Shown here: positions 16,740 through 23,185 of the stretch, piece after piece
How the letters are laid out: each line of letters starts with the position of its first letter
Position numbering within the stretch: position 1 is the first letter of the stretch
Assembly: GCA_015978205.1 (NCBI GenBank)
Contig: JADWMM010000043.1
Coordinates: 1-39,498 of the forward strand
From: Alkaliphilus sp. NP8
Lineage (GTDB): Bacteria > Bacillota > Clostridia > Peptostreptococcales > Natronincolaceae
DNA length: 39,498 bases
Reading direction: 5' to 3'
Translations under genes and position numbers: made by a program
Notes under the pieces: model-generated
What the model saw: the letters and a program-made list of their open reading frames with translations, nothing else
What the model was told of the DNA's origin: nothing
The model's database searches: none

Positions 16740-17780
16740 TTAATCAAAGAAATAGGGTGGTAAAGGTATCTGTAACTTTTTATTAATTTGCTTTCCTAAC
16801 ATCTGAGGAAACCTATTAAAAAAACATTGACCAGAGGTGATATAAAAGTGAGTTAAATTTACCATACCATTACTAATGTTAGCAAAGAAAATAGCATATC
16901 TAACATCTAAAGGTCTAATTTGATTGTTGTTTAATTTTGGCATATCTAGAACATTTTCATCATCAGGCTTTATAGCACCTAAGTCAATCGTTGGTGATGT
17001 TTGCAATTTTACTTCTAATAGTTGGTGTCTAATATCAGGAAATTGACCATTATCTCTATAATTAGAATAGCCTAATTCTTGGCATATTAGGCGATGCAAT
17101 TCGGCACCTCTATTCCTTTCTTGGTCAAAACCTGTATCTACAAAACTTTTACCAACAAGTTTACTTAATTTACAATAAATAGATTCAATTGAGAGGATTC
17201 TATTTGCTTCTGGTAAGCCTGCTGGATTTGAAAGAGTTAAGTCTACCGACTCTTTTGCTAGTGATTTTAGAGTCTCTGTATCAGTGCTTACTAGCTCAGC
17301 ATTTTTACTATTAGGCTTAAGTATAGCTTGATATTTAGAGGTTAGTTTGCCAGTTGTATCCAATACTGATAGTTCTGCACCATTAATAACTTTTATTTTT
17401 GAAATTATATCACTATCACTTACTTGAATTAAGACATATCTTCTACTAGGTGAAATTTCTTCATTCCAAATTTGAAGATTGTTCGATTTCTGAATGTAGG
17501 TATCAAAATTCTGTCCAATAAACCTAGGATTAGTTTTTTTGAATGACTTGGGAATTGGATATCCAAGTGCTATGCAAACTTTCTCTTTAACTACTTTAGA
17601 ACGAGTTCTTAACGGTAGTCCTTCTAAATTAACTCCTACGAGTGCATTGTTAAGTAAACTTTGCAATTCACCACTTGGAATCCAAAAGTTTGGATCTCCT
17701 ATTTCAACAGCGTCATAAATACTTAGATTGTTATTTTTAATGTTATTTACATAGAAATTGGTACTGCTATTTAAAATCAT
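16740..17780 (-). CDS. Type II restriction endonuclease
   Basis: A 346-residue protein of no widely named family, but with a PD-(D/E)xK core: P248-D249, then E256-V-K258 in FPDIRHQLLEVKLQ. It lies next to, and convergent with, a type II methyltransferase. Its own upstream neighbour, 18 bases away, is a controller-type regulator. ATG is preceded by AAAGGGGG. It would cleave DNA lacking the partner methylation. The reaction follows from the motif and location; the recognition site is unknown. Confidence 0.8.
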   Translation of the reverse strand: MILNSSTNFYVNNIKNNNLSIYDAVEIGDPNFWIPSGELQSLLNNALVGVNLEGLPLRTRSKVVKEKVCIALGYPIPKSFKKTNPRFIGQNFDTYIQKSNNLQIWNEEISPSRRYVLIQVSDSDIISKIKVINGAELSVLDTTGKLTSKYQAILKPNSKNAELVSTDTETLKSLAKESVDLTLSNPAGLPEANRILSIESIYCKLSKLVGKSFVDTGFDQERNRGAELHRLICQELGYSNYRDNGQFPDIRHQLLEVKLQTSPTIDLGAIKPDDENVLDMPKLNNNQIRPLDVRYAIFFANISNGMVNLTHFYITSGQCFFNRFPQMLGKQINKKLQIPLPPYFFD

Positions 17781-17798
17781 TACCTATACCCCCTTTAA

Positions 17799-18005
17799 TT
17801 ACTTAAATAACTCAAATATTTCAATATCTAATGCACATGCAATTTTCTGGATGTTATCTAATGATATACTTCTCTCAGCTCTTTCAACGGCACTAATGTA
17901 GGTTCTATGTAGACCACTGATTTCAGCTAACTTTTCTTGACTTAAATTCTTCTCAAGACGATATTTGCGGACATTTGAGCCAAATAATTTTTTAATATCT
18001 TCCAT
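17799..18005 (-). CDS. Restriction-modification controller (C) protein
   Basis: A 68-residue XRE-type helix-turn-helix protein (LSQEKLAEISGLHRTYISAVERAERS), the size and layout of C proteins. These time expression of the endonuclease after the methylase. It is first in the operon with the endonuclease gene. A matching C-box lies 41-66 bases before its start. ATAGGAGG is well placed before the ATG. Confidence 0.9.
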   Translation of the reverse strand: MEDIKKLFGSNVRKYRLEKNLSQEKLAEISGLHRTYISAVERAERSISLDNIQKIACALDIEIFELFK

Positions 18006-18045
18006 AATTAGACAACCTCCTATATAAGAATTTTAAGTAGTTGTA

Positions 18046-18071
18046 TTCAATAAGTCTACAGACAATAAGTT
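18046..18071 (-). promoter_or_regulatory. C-box (controller protein operators)
   Basis: Read on the minus strand, the stretch is AACTTATTGTC, then TGTAGACTTATTGAA. This follows the known C-box layout of two ACTTATnGTC-type operators linked by a GT centre, with most positions matching. It lies where the promoter of the C gene should be. It therefore supports autoregulation by the C protein: activation at the first operator, repression when the second is filled. Confidence 0.75.
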
Positions 18072-18159
18072 ACATCTACAAAGTGATAAAGGATATTGTA
18101 ATAAAAAAAATTAGTAATTTACAAAGTTTTATATTTACTAGTTTAAATATTATGGGGAA

Positions 18160-18183
18160 AAGTGGTACAAAATTAGTGAAAAA
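18160..18183 (+). promoter_or_regulatory. Shared element motif, copy 1
   Basis: AAGTGGTACA followed by four bases and TAGTGAAAAA. Twenty-two of 24 positions are repeated at 23091-23114. It ends exactly where a promoter begins (TTGATA 18184-18189, 17 bases, TATAAG 18207-18212) that leads into the first gene of the mobile block. The motif is the likely site of the helix-turn-helix protein encoded at 22607-23053. Confidence 0.6.
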
Positions 18184-18239
18184 TTGATAACTTTAACAAA
18201 TTACTATATAAGTAAATATTAATAAGAGGTGAAGATAGG

Positions 18240-18908
18240 ATGGAAAATATCAATACAAGTAATATAATTCAAGAGGATAATCTGATAAGCTATCAGTTCT
18301 TTGGCTCAGATGATCCATTTGTGTACTTTATATCAGAAGAAGAACAATTAGATTTAATAAGGCGAAATAAAAATTTTATAATATCAATTTCAAGACCTAC
18401 TGAAAAAGTAATAAGAGAAGCATATGCAGGAGATGAAGAAAGGATAATGAAGATAATACAATATAATAATAGATATACGTATCTTAACGAGCTTACAGAG
18501 GAGGAGCAATTAACTAAAGTTATTAAAGATGAAAGGTTAATAGAATATATTGACAATCCTACTGAACGACTTCAATTAGCTGCATTAGAAAAAAGCAATA
18601 ATGCAGTTAGATATATAAGAAATCCAACAGAAGAGGTACAAAGAATAGCAATTAGTAATGACCTGGATACATTAGCAGATCTCAGATTCATAACCCCTAT
18701 TGAGAAGACAATTGAAATATTAAAAGAAAAGCTATCATATTCACGAGTAAAAAAAGCTTTTATTATTGAGTTCTTGCAGTGTACTTTTATCATAGGAGAT
18801 AAAATGGAATTTATAAATAGATATGGTAGTAAAAAAGCTAAAAGAGTAGCAATGGAATTACATTTATCTGTACTAGAAATGGTGACCAAAGAAGGTCAAG
18901 TTATGTAA
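18240..18908 (+). CDS. Mobile-element protein with repeated PTE units
   Basis: A 222-residue protein with several degenerate units, each near ISRPTEKVIREA, IDNPTERLQLAAL, IRNPTEEVQRIAI. Such units (proline-threonine-glutamate followed by a helix) are frequent in element and phage proteins of Clostridia. Their role is unknown. It probably forms a helical repeat scaffold for binding proteins. AGAGGTGAAG precedes the ATG. It is the first gene after a promoter linked to the shared motif. Confidence 0.6.
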   Translation: MENINTSNIIQEDNLISYQFFGSDDPFVYFISEEEQLDLIRRNKNFIISISRPTEKVIREAYAGDEERIMKIIQYNNRYTYLNELTEEEQLTKVIKDERLIEYIDNPTERLQLAALEKSNNAVRYIRNPTEEVQRIAISNDLDTLADLRFITPIEKTIEILKEKLSYSRVKKAFIIEFLQCTFIIGDKMEFINRYGSKKAKRVAMELHLSVLEMVTKEGQVM

Positions 18909-18913
18909 TGAAA

Positions 18914-18952
18914 CATACTAAGTGAGAGAGGTTCTCTCTTAGTGTGTTTTTT
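18914..18952 (+). terminator. Terminator
   Basis: ACTAAGTGAGAGA pairs with TCTCTCTTAGTGT with one bulge, followed by a seven-T run. Confidence 0.8.
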
Positions 18953-19068
18953 TGCTTAAAAGATTAAATATGTGTCATATAAAAGATAGTTCTAAAATGA
19001 ATCTAATGTAAAAATAAGTATATATCATAATATTGATACAATAAAGTCATTTTGAAGGAGGTGGCATA

Positions 19069-19627
19069 GTGGGGGAAGGTAGAAAAAAGTACCTTAAGAA
19101 CAGAAGCAATCTTTTCAGATGATAAGGAACATAGGTTTTTATTAAGAAAAGAGTGGGATAAAAGAAAGAAAAAAGTAATGGTTATCATGATCAACCCGAG
19201 TTCTGCTGACGAATTACTTGTTGATCATACTACTATGTATGTAATCAACAATCTCTCTAGACTTGAATTTGGTTCGGTTGATATCGTAAATATATTTTCA
19301 AAGATAGATACAAAAATAAGCACAAAAGGAAATATGGAAGAATTAATAGATGAGGAGAATGATACTGAAATCTTAAATTCTGCTGAAAAGGTAGATAATA
19401 TAGTCATTGCTTGGGGGAAGGTGGGAGATAATAATAAGAAGATAAAGGAAAGACAGAGGGAAATATTGAAACTATTAGAACAGTATAAAGAAAAGTTATT
19501 TGTCATTGCAGATTCAATGGGAAGACAAGGATACCATCCCCTTGCTCCACAGATTAGGCACAGCTGGGAGCTGAAAAAACTGGAACTGGAGCAAACGGAA
19601 AAAGACACAAAAGAAGAAAAGAAATAG
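19069..19627 (+). pseudogene. DUF1643 protein, frameshifted near its start
   Basis: The proper start is GTG at 19069, six bases after GAAGGAGGTG. From there the frame ends at a TGA after 17 codons. The frame one base over, starting at TGG 19070, is open and reads TLRTEAIFSDDKEHRFLLRKEW, then VMVIMINPSSADELLVDHTT, the family's N-terminus and signature. One G too many in the GGGGG tract (19071-19075) explains this. The rest is intact (VDIVNIFSKID, then VIAWGKVG). If a shorter start at 19178 is used, 36 residues of the family are lost. The function of DUF1643 is unknown. Confidence 0.75.
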
Positions 19628-19628
19628 T

Positions 19629-19666
19629 CCAAGAGAGCCATTAAAACAGCTCTTTTGGGCTTTTTC
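19629..19666 (+). terminator. Terminator
   Basis: CCAAGAGAGC pairs with GCTCTTTTGG, followed by GCTTTTTC. Confidence 0.75.
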
Positions 19667-19793
19667 GTGTCCAAGAGCAGAAAAGTAAACGATCTAAACA
19701 TAAGACCAAAAACAGAAAAGAGACAAGGAGTACCTTTTAAACAACAGAAAAAGATACTGTTTACTAATAAAATAATGAAGGGAGTAAAATATA

Positions 19794-20150
19794 ATGATAA
19801 AAATAGCTCATACAGAAGAAACAACAAGTCTAAGGTTGCCAAATGAAGTGATAAAAGTAATTAAAGATGTAGCAACTATTCTAGATAATGAATATGGAGT
19901 TGACCGAGATGTAGATGGAGGTGATGGAGGGTATATATTAGTCATAGAATCCCAAGAAGAGCTTGAGCAATTAAAAGACATCTATATAGATATTGATACA
20001 GTTATTGCTGAGTATGTAGATGAAATAGAAATAGAAGGTAGAGAAAACTGGACAAACAGTTTAATCCTTTGTAACAACGATTTTGGAGTAACTCTGATAA
20101 TGCCATTAATAATAACACCAGATAATTTGAAAAATGAAATTATTAAATAA
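19794..20150 (+). CDS. Mobile-element protein of unknown function
   Basis: A 118-residue soluble protein, acidic (DRDVDGGDGGYILVIESQEELEQLK), without signal or span. AAGGGAG precedes the ATG. Proteins of this size and character occur between phage- or element-type regulators, but I cannot assign a family. A terminator follows directly at its stop codon. Confidence 0.6.
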   Translation: MIKIAHTEETTSLRLPNEVIKVIKDVATILDNEYGVDRDVDGGDGGYILVIESQEELEQLKDIYIDIDTVIAEYVDEIEIEGRENWTNSLILCNNDFGVTLIMPLIITPDNLKNEIIK

Positions 20151-20189
20151 AGCCTAAGGAAGTGATTATAGCTTTCTTAGGCTCTTTTT
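20151..20189 (+). terminator. Terminator
   Basis: AGCCTAAGGAAG pairs with CTTTCTTAGGCT (one mismatch), followed by CTTTTTG. Confidence 0.75.
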
Positions 20190-20273
20190 GTATGGAATTT
20201 TACAAGAAAGTATTCATTGAATAATACAGAAGATAAATCAATAAAAAAGAGTTAAAATTTTCCTAAGAAAGGG

Positions 20274-20534
20274 GTGATTGAAATAGAAGAGGTAAAACCT
20301 GAACATTTAAATGGTATATATAAAGATATTGCAACTGACTTAGGAGTAGACATAGCTCTAAAAATTTTCAATCACTACAGAGGACTACAAGTAACCTTTC
20401 CAACTAGGCTTCTATCGACAGAATATGTAAAGACACAAGTGTCCATCGAATATGATGGTACAAATATTAAAGAGCTTTCTCTAAAATACAGTTATTCAGA
20501 ACGATGGATAAGAAAGATGATTGTTAAGGAATGA
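20274..20534 (+). CDS. Mor-type transcription activator-like protein
   Basis: An 86-residue protein of the Mor/Mga HTH group: HLNGIYKDIATDLGVDIALKIFNHYRGLQVTFP, then a short helix-turn-helix with LSLKYSYSERWIRKMI. Mor proteins activate phage late or element genes. GTG at 20274 is the only ordinary start but sits directly on the GGGGTG that would be the ribosome binding site. ATA at 20283 has the correct distance and could be the true, unusual start. The N-terminal ten residues are therefore uncertain. Confidence 0.65.
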   Translation: MIEIEEVKPEHLNGIYKDIATDLGVDIALKIFNHYRGLQVTFPTRLLSTEYVKTQVSIEYDGTNIKELSLKYSYSERWIRKMIVKE

Positions 20535-20561
20535 AAATGAATATAAGGAGGGTAAAGAAAG

Positions 20562-20813
20562 ATGGGATTATTAGATTTACTAGCCAATGTTGCATTTAAG
20601 GCAGTGGTGAATAGTGGGAAAGCACCAGTGCTAAATGATGTAATTGAAAAGAAAGCAGAGGAAGTAGGAAAAGAAATGGAAAAAAGAGAAACAGAAATCA
20701 ATAATAAGATAAATAATGCTTCAACTGAAACCTTGAAGAAAGTACAAAGTAGTACAAATAATGAATATATAAAAGACAACATTTCTTCTGAATTACATAG
20801 GAGAGGAGAATAG
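20562..20813 (+). CDS. Small mobile-element protein
   Basis: Eighty-three residues, mostly one long charged helix (VIEKKAEEVGKEMEKRETEINNKI) after a short hydrophobic start (LLDLLANVAFKAVV). AGGAGGG lies before the ATG. Nothing known. Confidence 0.55.
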   Translation: MGLLDLLANVAFKAVVNSGKAPVLNDVIEKKAEEVGKEMEKRETEINNKINNASTETLKKVQSSTNNEYIKDNISSELHRRGE

Positions 20814-20817
20814 ATCT

Positions 20818-20976
20818 ATGAAAAGTAAAGAAACATATAAAAAAGTTTCAGAAACCTTTAAGAAAAAGGGAGATAAAGCTTGGGCAAAGGCAAAGAGTGG
20901 CGAAGGCGATCATTACTATGACTATGCTAGGAAAGCTTATGATACTGCAAAGAAATCAGAAGAAAAATCCAAATAA
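20818..20976 (+). CDS. Small lysine-rich protein, 52 residues
   Basis: ATG with GGAGAGGAGA before it, two bases after the preceding stop codon. The protein is very rich in lysine (KSKETYKKVSETFKKKG) with a YYDYARKAYD centre. It is probably a small DNA- or RNA-binding or chaperone-like product. The tight spacing to the neighbours shows one operon. Confidence 0.55.
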   Translation: MKSKETYKKVSETFKKKGDKAWAKAKSGEGDHYYDYARKAYDTAKKSEEKSK

Positions 20977-20994
20977 AGAGGTGGAGGAATAAAA

Positions 20995-21105
20995 ATGCAA
21001 AGAAGTTTTCTAGGAACAAAAAAGTGCCCTAAATGTGGGAAAAAAGTGTCATCGAGCGTAAAAATGTGTCCTAAGTGTGGAACCATATTACCAACCCATA
21101 CTTAA
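20995..21105 (+). CDS. Zinc-ribbon miniprotein, 36 residues
   Basis: The start ATG is preceded by GTGGAGG. The protein is almost only a zinc ribbon: KKCPKCGKKV, then KMCPKCGTIL, with four cysteines in two CPKCG knuckles. These small ribbons usually bind nucleic acid or other proteins. Same operon as the two genes before it. Confidence 0.6.
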   Translation: MQRSFLGTKKCPKCGKKVSSSVKMCPKCGTILPTHT

Positions 21106-21156
21106 GACTGTTTCCGTTTAATTTGAATAATTAATGAATATATAAAGCAAATAAAG

Positions 21157-21195
21157 AAAAGAACCTAAGAATCTATAATTCTTGGGTTCTTTTTC
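21157..21195 (+). terminator. Terminator
   Basis: AAAAGAACCTAAGAAT pairs with ATTCTTGGGTTCTTTT (one G.T), followed by a T run. Confidence 0.85.
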
Positions 21196-21216
21196 TGTTT
21201 TAGAGGGAGGAAATAG

Positions 21217-21669
21217 ATGAAAAAGCCTTCAAAGAGAGTGAATATAGTAAGTTTAAAAATGGTGAAGGAAGCTAGTGTACTATATGAAAATAGAAAAGTG
21301 TCATCTCCTAATGATGCTGTTGATTTGGTTAAGGATTTTCTTCAAGAAAGTGACAGAGAAAAGTGTATCCTCATATGTTTAGATACCAAAAATCAACCAA
21401 CATTCTTGACAACCATTAGTATTGGAAGCCTTAATTCTAGCATTATTCATCCAAGAGAAGTATTTAAGCTTGCTATAATGTCAAACTCAGCATCAATCAT
21501 TATGGCACATAATCATCCTAGTGGAGATCCAAGTCCAAGTAAAGAGGATATGGGAATAACAAAAAGATTAGTTGAAGCAGGGGGGATTCTAGGAATTAAG
21601 ATAATTGACCACATTATTGTTGGTGACGGAGACAGATATTATAGTTTTAAAGAAAATGATCATATATAG
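21217..21669 (+). CDS. RadC-like JAB domain protein, short
   Basis: A 150-residue MPN/JAB-type protein with AHNHPSGDPSPSKED and, after it, IIDHIIVGD, the metal-binding motifs of RadC. Chromosomal RadC is about 220 residues and carries an N-terminal helix-hairpin-helix, which is missing here. Short forms are typical of mobile elements. The reaction of RadC is unclear, though the metal site is that of a JAB hydrolase. AGAGGGAGG precedes the ATG. Confidence 0.85.
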   Translation: MKKPSKRVNIVSLKMVKEASVLYENRKVSSPNDAVDLVKDFLQESDREKCILICLDTKNQPTFLTTISIGSLNSSIIHPREVFKLAIMSNSASIIMAHNHPSGDPSPSKEDMGITKRLVEAGGILGIKIIDHIIVGDGDRYYSFKENDHI

Positions 21670-21688
21670 AAATGAAGGGAGGGACAGT

Positions 21689-21997
21689 ATGTTTGGTGGA
21701 CAAAGATATATGACTAGGGGAGTAGAAAAAAGGTTACCCCTTGAATTGCAAATGTTGCTTTGGAATATGATAGATGAACTAAAAATCCAATATAAGGATT
21801 TAGATTATTTACAAGTATTTGAGTTATATATAGAAGATTTTAATGAAGACGTAAGAATTCAAGGTATCATTCATAAACAAGAAATACCTCAATATGAAAA
21901 GGAGTATAAGGTAACAGTTGATAATCCAGTAAATCTAAAAGTATTCGTGATTGATGATAAAACTCATTGCACTATGCTTCTAGCCGAAGAATATTAG
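21689..21997 (+). CDS. DUF960 domain protein
   Basis: Starts at ATG 21689 (FGGQRYMTRGVEKRLP), with GAAGGGAGGG before it. The longer in-frame reading from 21605 is not supported. The motif YMTRGVEKRLPLELQMLLWNMID and the following DYLQVFEL are typical of DUF960. This family is found on Gram-positive phages and elements. Function unknown. It overlaps no neighbour and lies 19 bases after the RadC-like gene. Confidence 0.8.
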   Translation: MFGGQRYMTRGVEKRLPLELQMLLWNMIDELKIQYKDLDYLQVFELYIEDFNEDVRIQGIIHKQEIPQYEKEYKVTVDNPVNLKVFVIDDKTHCTMLLAEEY

Positions 21998-22031
21998 CTA
22001 TCAAATATATTTTATGAAAGGGGTGAGAATA

Positions 22032-22103
22032 ATGCAATGGTTCTTATTAGGTTTTGTATGCACAATAGGCGTATTAGCAGTAGCAGAAGTAGTAACAGCA
22101 TAA
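22032..22103 (+). CDS. Tiny single-span peptide, 23 residues
   Basis: ATG with AAGGGGTGAG before it. The peptide is one membrane span (WFLLGFVCTIGVLAVAEVVT). It stands 34 bases after the DUF960 gene. Confidence 0.45.
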   Translation: MQWFLLGFVCTIGVLAVAEVVTA

Positions 22104-22127
22104 TGAAACATGGAAGGGGTAATAATC

Positions 22128-22241
22128 ATGATAGGTTTTCTAACAGCGATAGCAGCAGTAACAGCCATAGAATACTTTACTGCTGGAGCAACTCTAGCAA
22201 CAACAGTATATATTGTAACTAAACAAAAAGATGATAATTAA
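22128..22241 (+). CDS. Small single-span peptide, 37 residues
   Basis: ATG with GGAAGGGG before it, 24 bases after the preceding peptide. One hydrophobic segment (FLTAIAAVTAIEYFTAGATL), ending in KQKDDN. It forms a pair with the peptide at 22032. Short peptides of this kind may act as toxins, holins or membrane anchors; none is proven here. Confidence 0.45.
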   Translation: MIGFLTAIAAVTAIEYFTAGATLATTVYIVTKQKDDN

Positions 22242-22275
22242 AAGTAATTTTTATCAATTAATATTAATAAAGACT

Positions 22276-22303
22276 AAAAATCACCGCTAGGGTGATTTTT
22301 TTT
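22276..22303 (+). terminator. Terminator
   Basis: AAAATCACC, four bases, then GGGTGATTTT and a T run. Confidence 0.9.
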
Positions 22304-22427
22304 GACCCCACCTAAGACCACGAAAAAGCTTGAAAAGCCACATAGAGGAGAAGTCGCAAATCCATACGAACCAAACAGAAAAGAAAATGCCCCACCCAAC
22401 CCACTTGAAAAAAACGATAAAAAATAA
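22302..22427 (+). pseudogene. Fragment, C-terminus of an unknown protein
   Basis: The frame is open from the T run of the terminator (TTG 22302) to TAA at 22425. It encodes 41 residues, rich in proline and lysine (NPYEPNRKENAPPNPLEK). The C-rich codon use differs from all neighbours. There is no ribosome binding site. It appears to be the end of a longer gene from another source. The following 80 bases contain nothing clear. Confidence 0.3.
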
Positions 22428-22504
22428 ATTTAAAATGATACAAAAGCTACATAAAATATTAAATAAAATACTAAAGGGTGAGGAGGGGAAATAGTGTAAA
22501 CCTG

Positions 22505-22585
22505 TTGAAAAACCTGAAATTTAACCTACCCACAATAGGGGAATCAAAAGGAGGAAAGGGGGAGAAATATTTAGGATATCATTAA
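22505..22585 (+). CDS. Possible small ORF, 26 residues
   Basis: TTG 22505 to TAA 22583; it reads KNLKFNLPTIGESKGGKGEK, balanced and glycine/lysine-rich like a real element protein. The ribosome binding site GAGGAGGGG (about 22480) fits GTG 22494, but that start is followed directly by TAA. The gene may be broken there, or use TTG with a long spacer. Weak call. Confidence 0.25.
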   Translation: MKNLKFNLPTIGESKGGKGEKYLGYH

Positions 22586-22606
22586 GTAACCATGTGAAAT
22601 ACCAAA

Positions 22607-23053
22607 CTATTGTTTTTCATTTTTACCTTGCATTTTTAAAGCTCTCCAGATAGATGAATAACTTAATTCATATAATATCGTATCTTCTAAGTTTTCATTA
22701 ATGAAATCAAATATAACAGTAGCACTAGTGGTATTTAATTCTTGGGCTATCAACGTGATAGCATTAATAACATCATCATTCAGAACTCTTTTACGTCTAG
22801 TTGAAGTAAACGAGATAATCTTATCTATGTAAAGTTCCCAATTAGTCTGAAGAAATTTATCAAGGTTATTTGAAGAACAGTGCCCCTCTTCTAAAAGAGA
22901 GGATTTTAATGATTCTAAATTTTTTTTCATAACCTCTATATATTTTTTAGCTGAATCCCTGTGAATGTTTAAAGTTCTGGATATATTTCTTATAGATAAA
23001 TGATCAATAAATTTTAGTTTAAAAATTTCTTTTAGGATTTCCTTTTCGATCAA
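22607..23053 (-). CDS. Helix-turn-helix regulator of the mobile element
   Basis: A 148-residue protein with an N-terminal HTH (LSIRNISRTLNIHRDSAKKYIEVMKK), similar in style to IS21-type transposase starts and sigma-70 region 4. The C-terminal part is all-helical, with RRKRVLNDDVINAITLIAQELN. It has no catalytic motif, so a repressor or activator is more likely than a transposase. It is divergent from the DUF927 gene, with a dyad and the shared motif between the two starts. Confidence 0.65.
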   Translation of the reverse strand: MIEKEILKEIFKLKFIDHLSIRNISRTLNIHRDSAKKYIEVMKKNLESLKSSLLEEGHCSSNNLDKFLQTNWELYIDKIISFTSTRRKRVLNDDVINAITLIAQELNTTSATVIFDFINENLEDTILYELSYSSIWRALKMQGKNEKQ

Positions 23054-23084
23054 TGTATGCCACCTCTTTCATCTAAGATAATCA

Positions 23085-23114
23085 TACCACAAGTGGTACA
23101 ATCTTAGTGAAAAA
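23085..23114. promoter_or_regulatory. Dyad plus shared element motif, copy 2
   Basis: TACCAC, two bases, GTGGTA is a perfect dyad at 23085-23098. It overlaps AAGTGGTACA at 23091-23100, followed by four bases and TAGTGAAAAA, matching the motif at 18160-18183. A candidate -10, TATAGT, is at 23131-23136, directed to the DUF927 gene. It is probably the operator of the divergent regulator. Confidence 0.6.
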
Positions 23115-23185
23115 AGTACATAACGGACAATATAGTATAGGACTTTTATTAGATTCTATAATTTTTTAGAAAAGGAGGTGGAAAG

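Noticed and set aside
19225..19842. Long minus-strand frame of 205 codons
   Set aside because: It is the reverse of the DUF1643 gene and of a terminator region; its Phe/Ser-rich composition is that of an antisense shadow.
22037..22222. A serine-rich 61-residue frame
   Set aside because: It is out of frame with two well-supported hydrophobic peptides in the same DNA and has low-complexity Ser runs made by their codons.
22607..23053. IS21-type transposase
   Set aside because: The HTH resembles the start of IstA proteins, but the length is only 148 residues, there is no DDE core, and no terminal repeats flank it.
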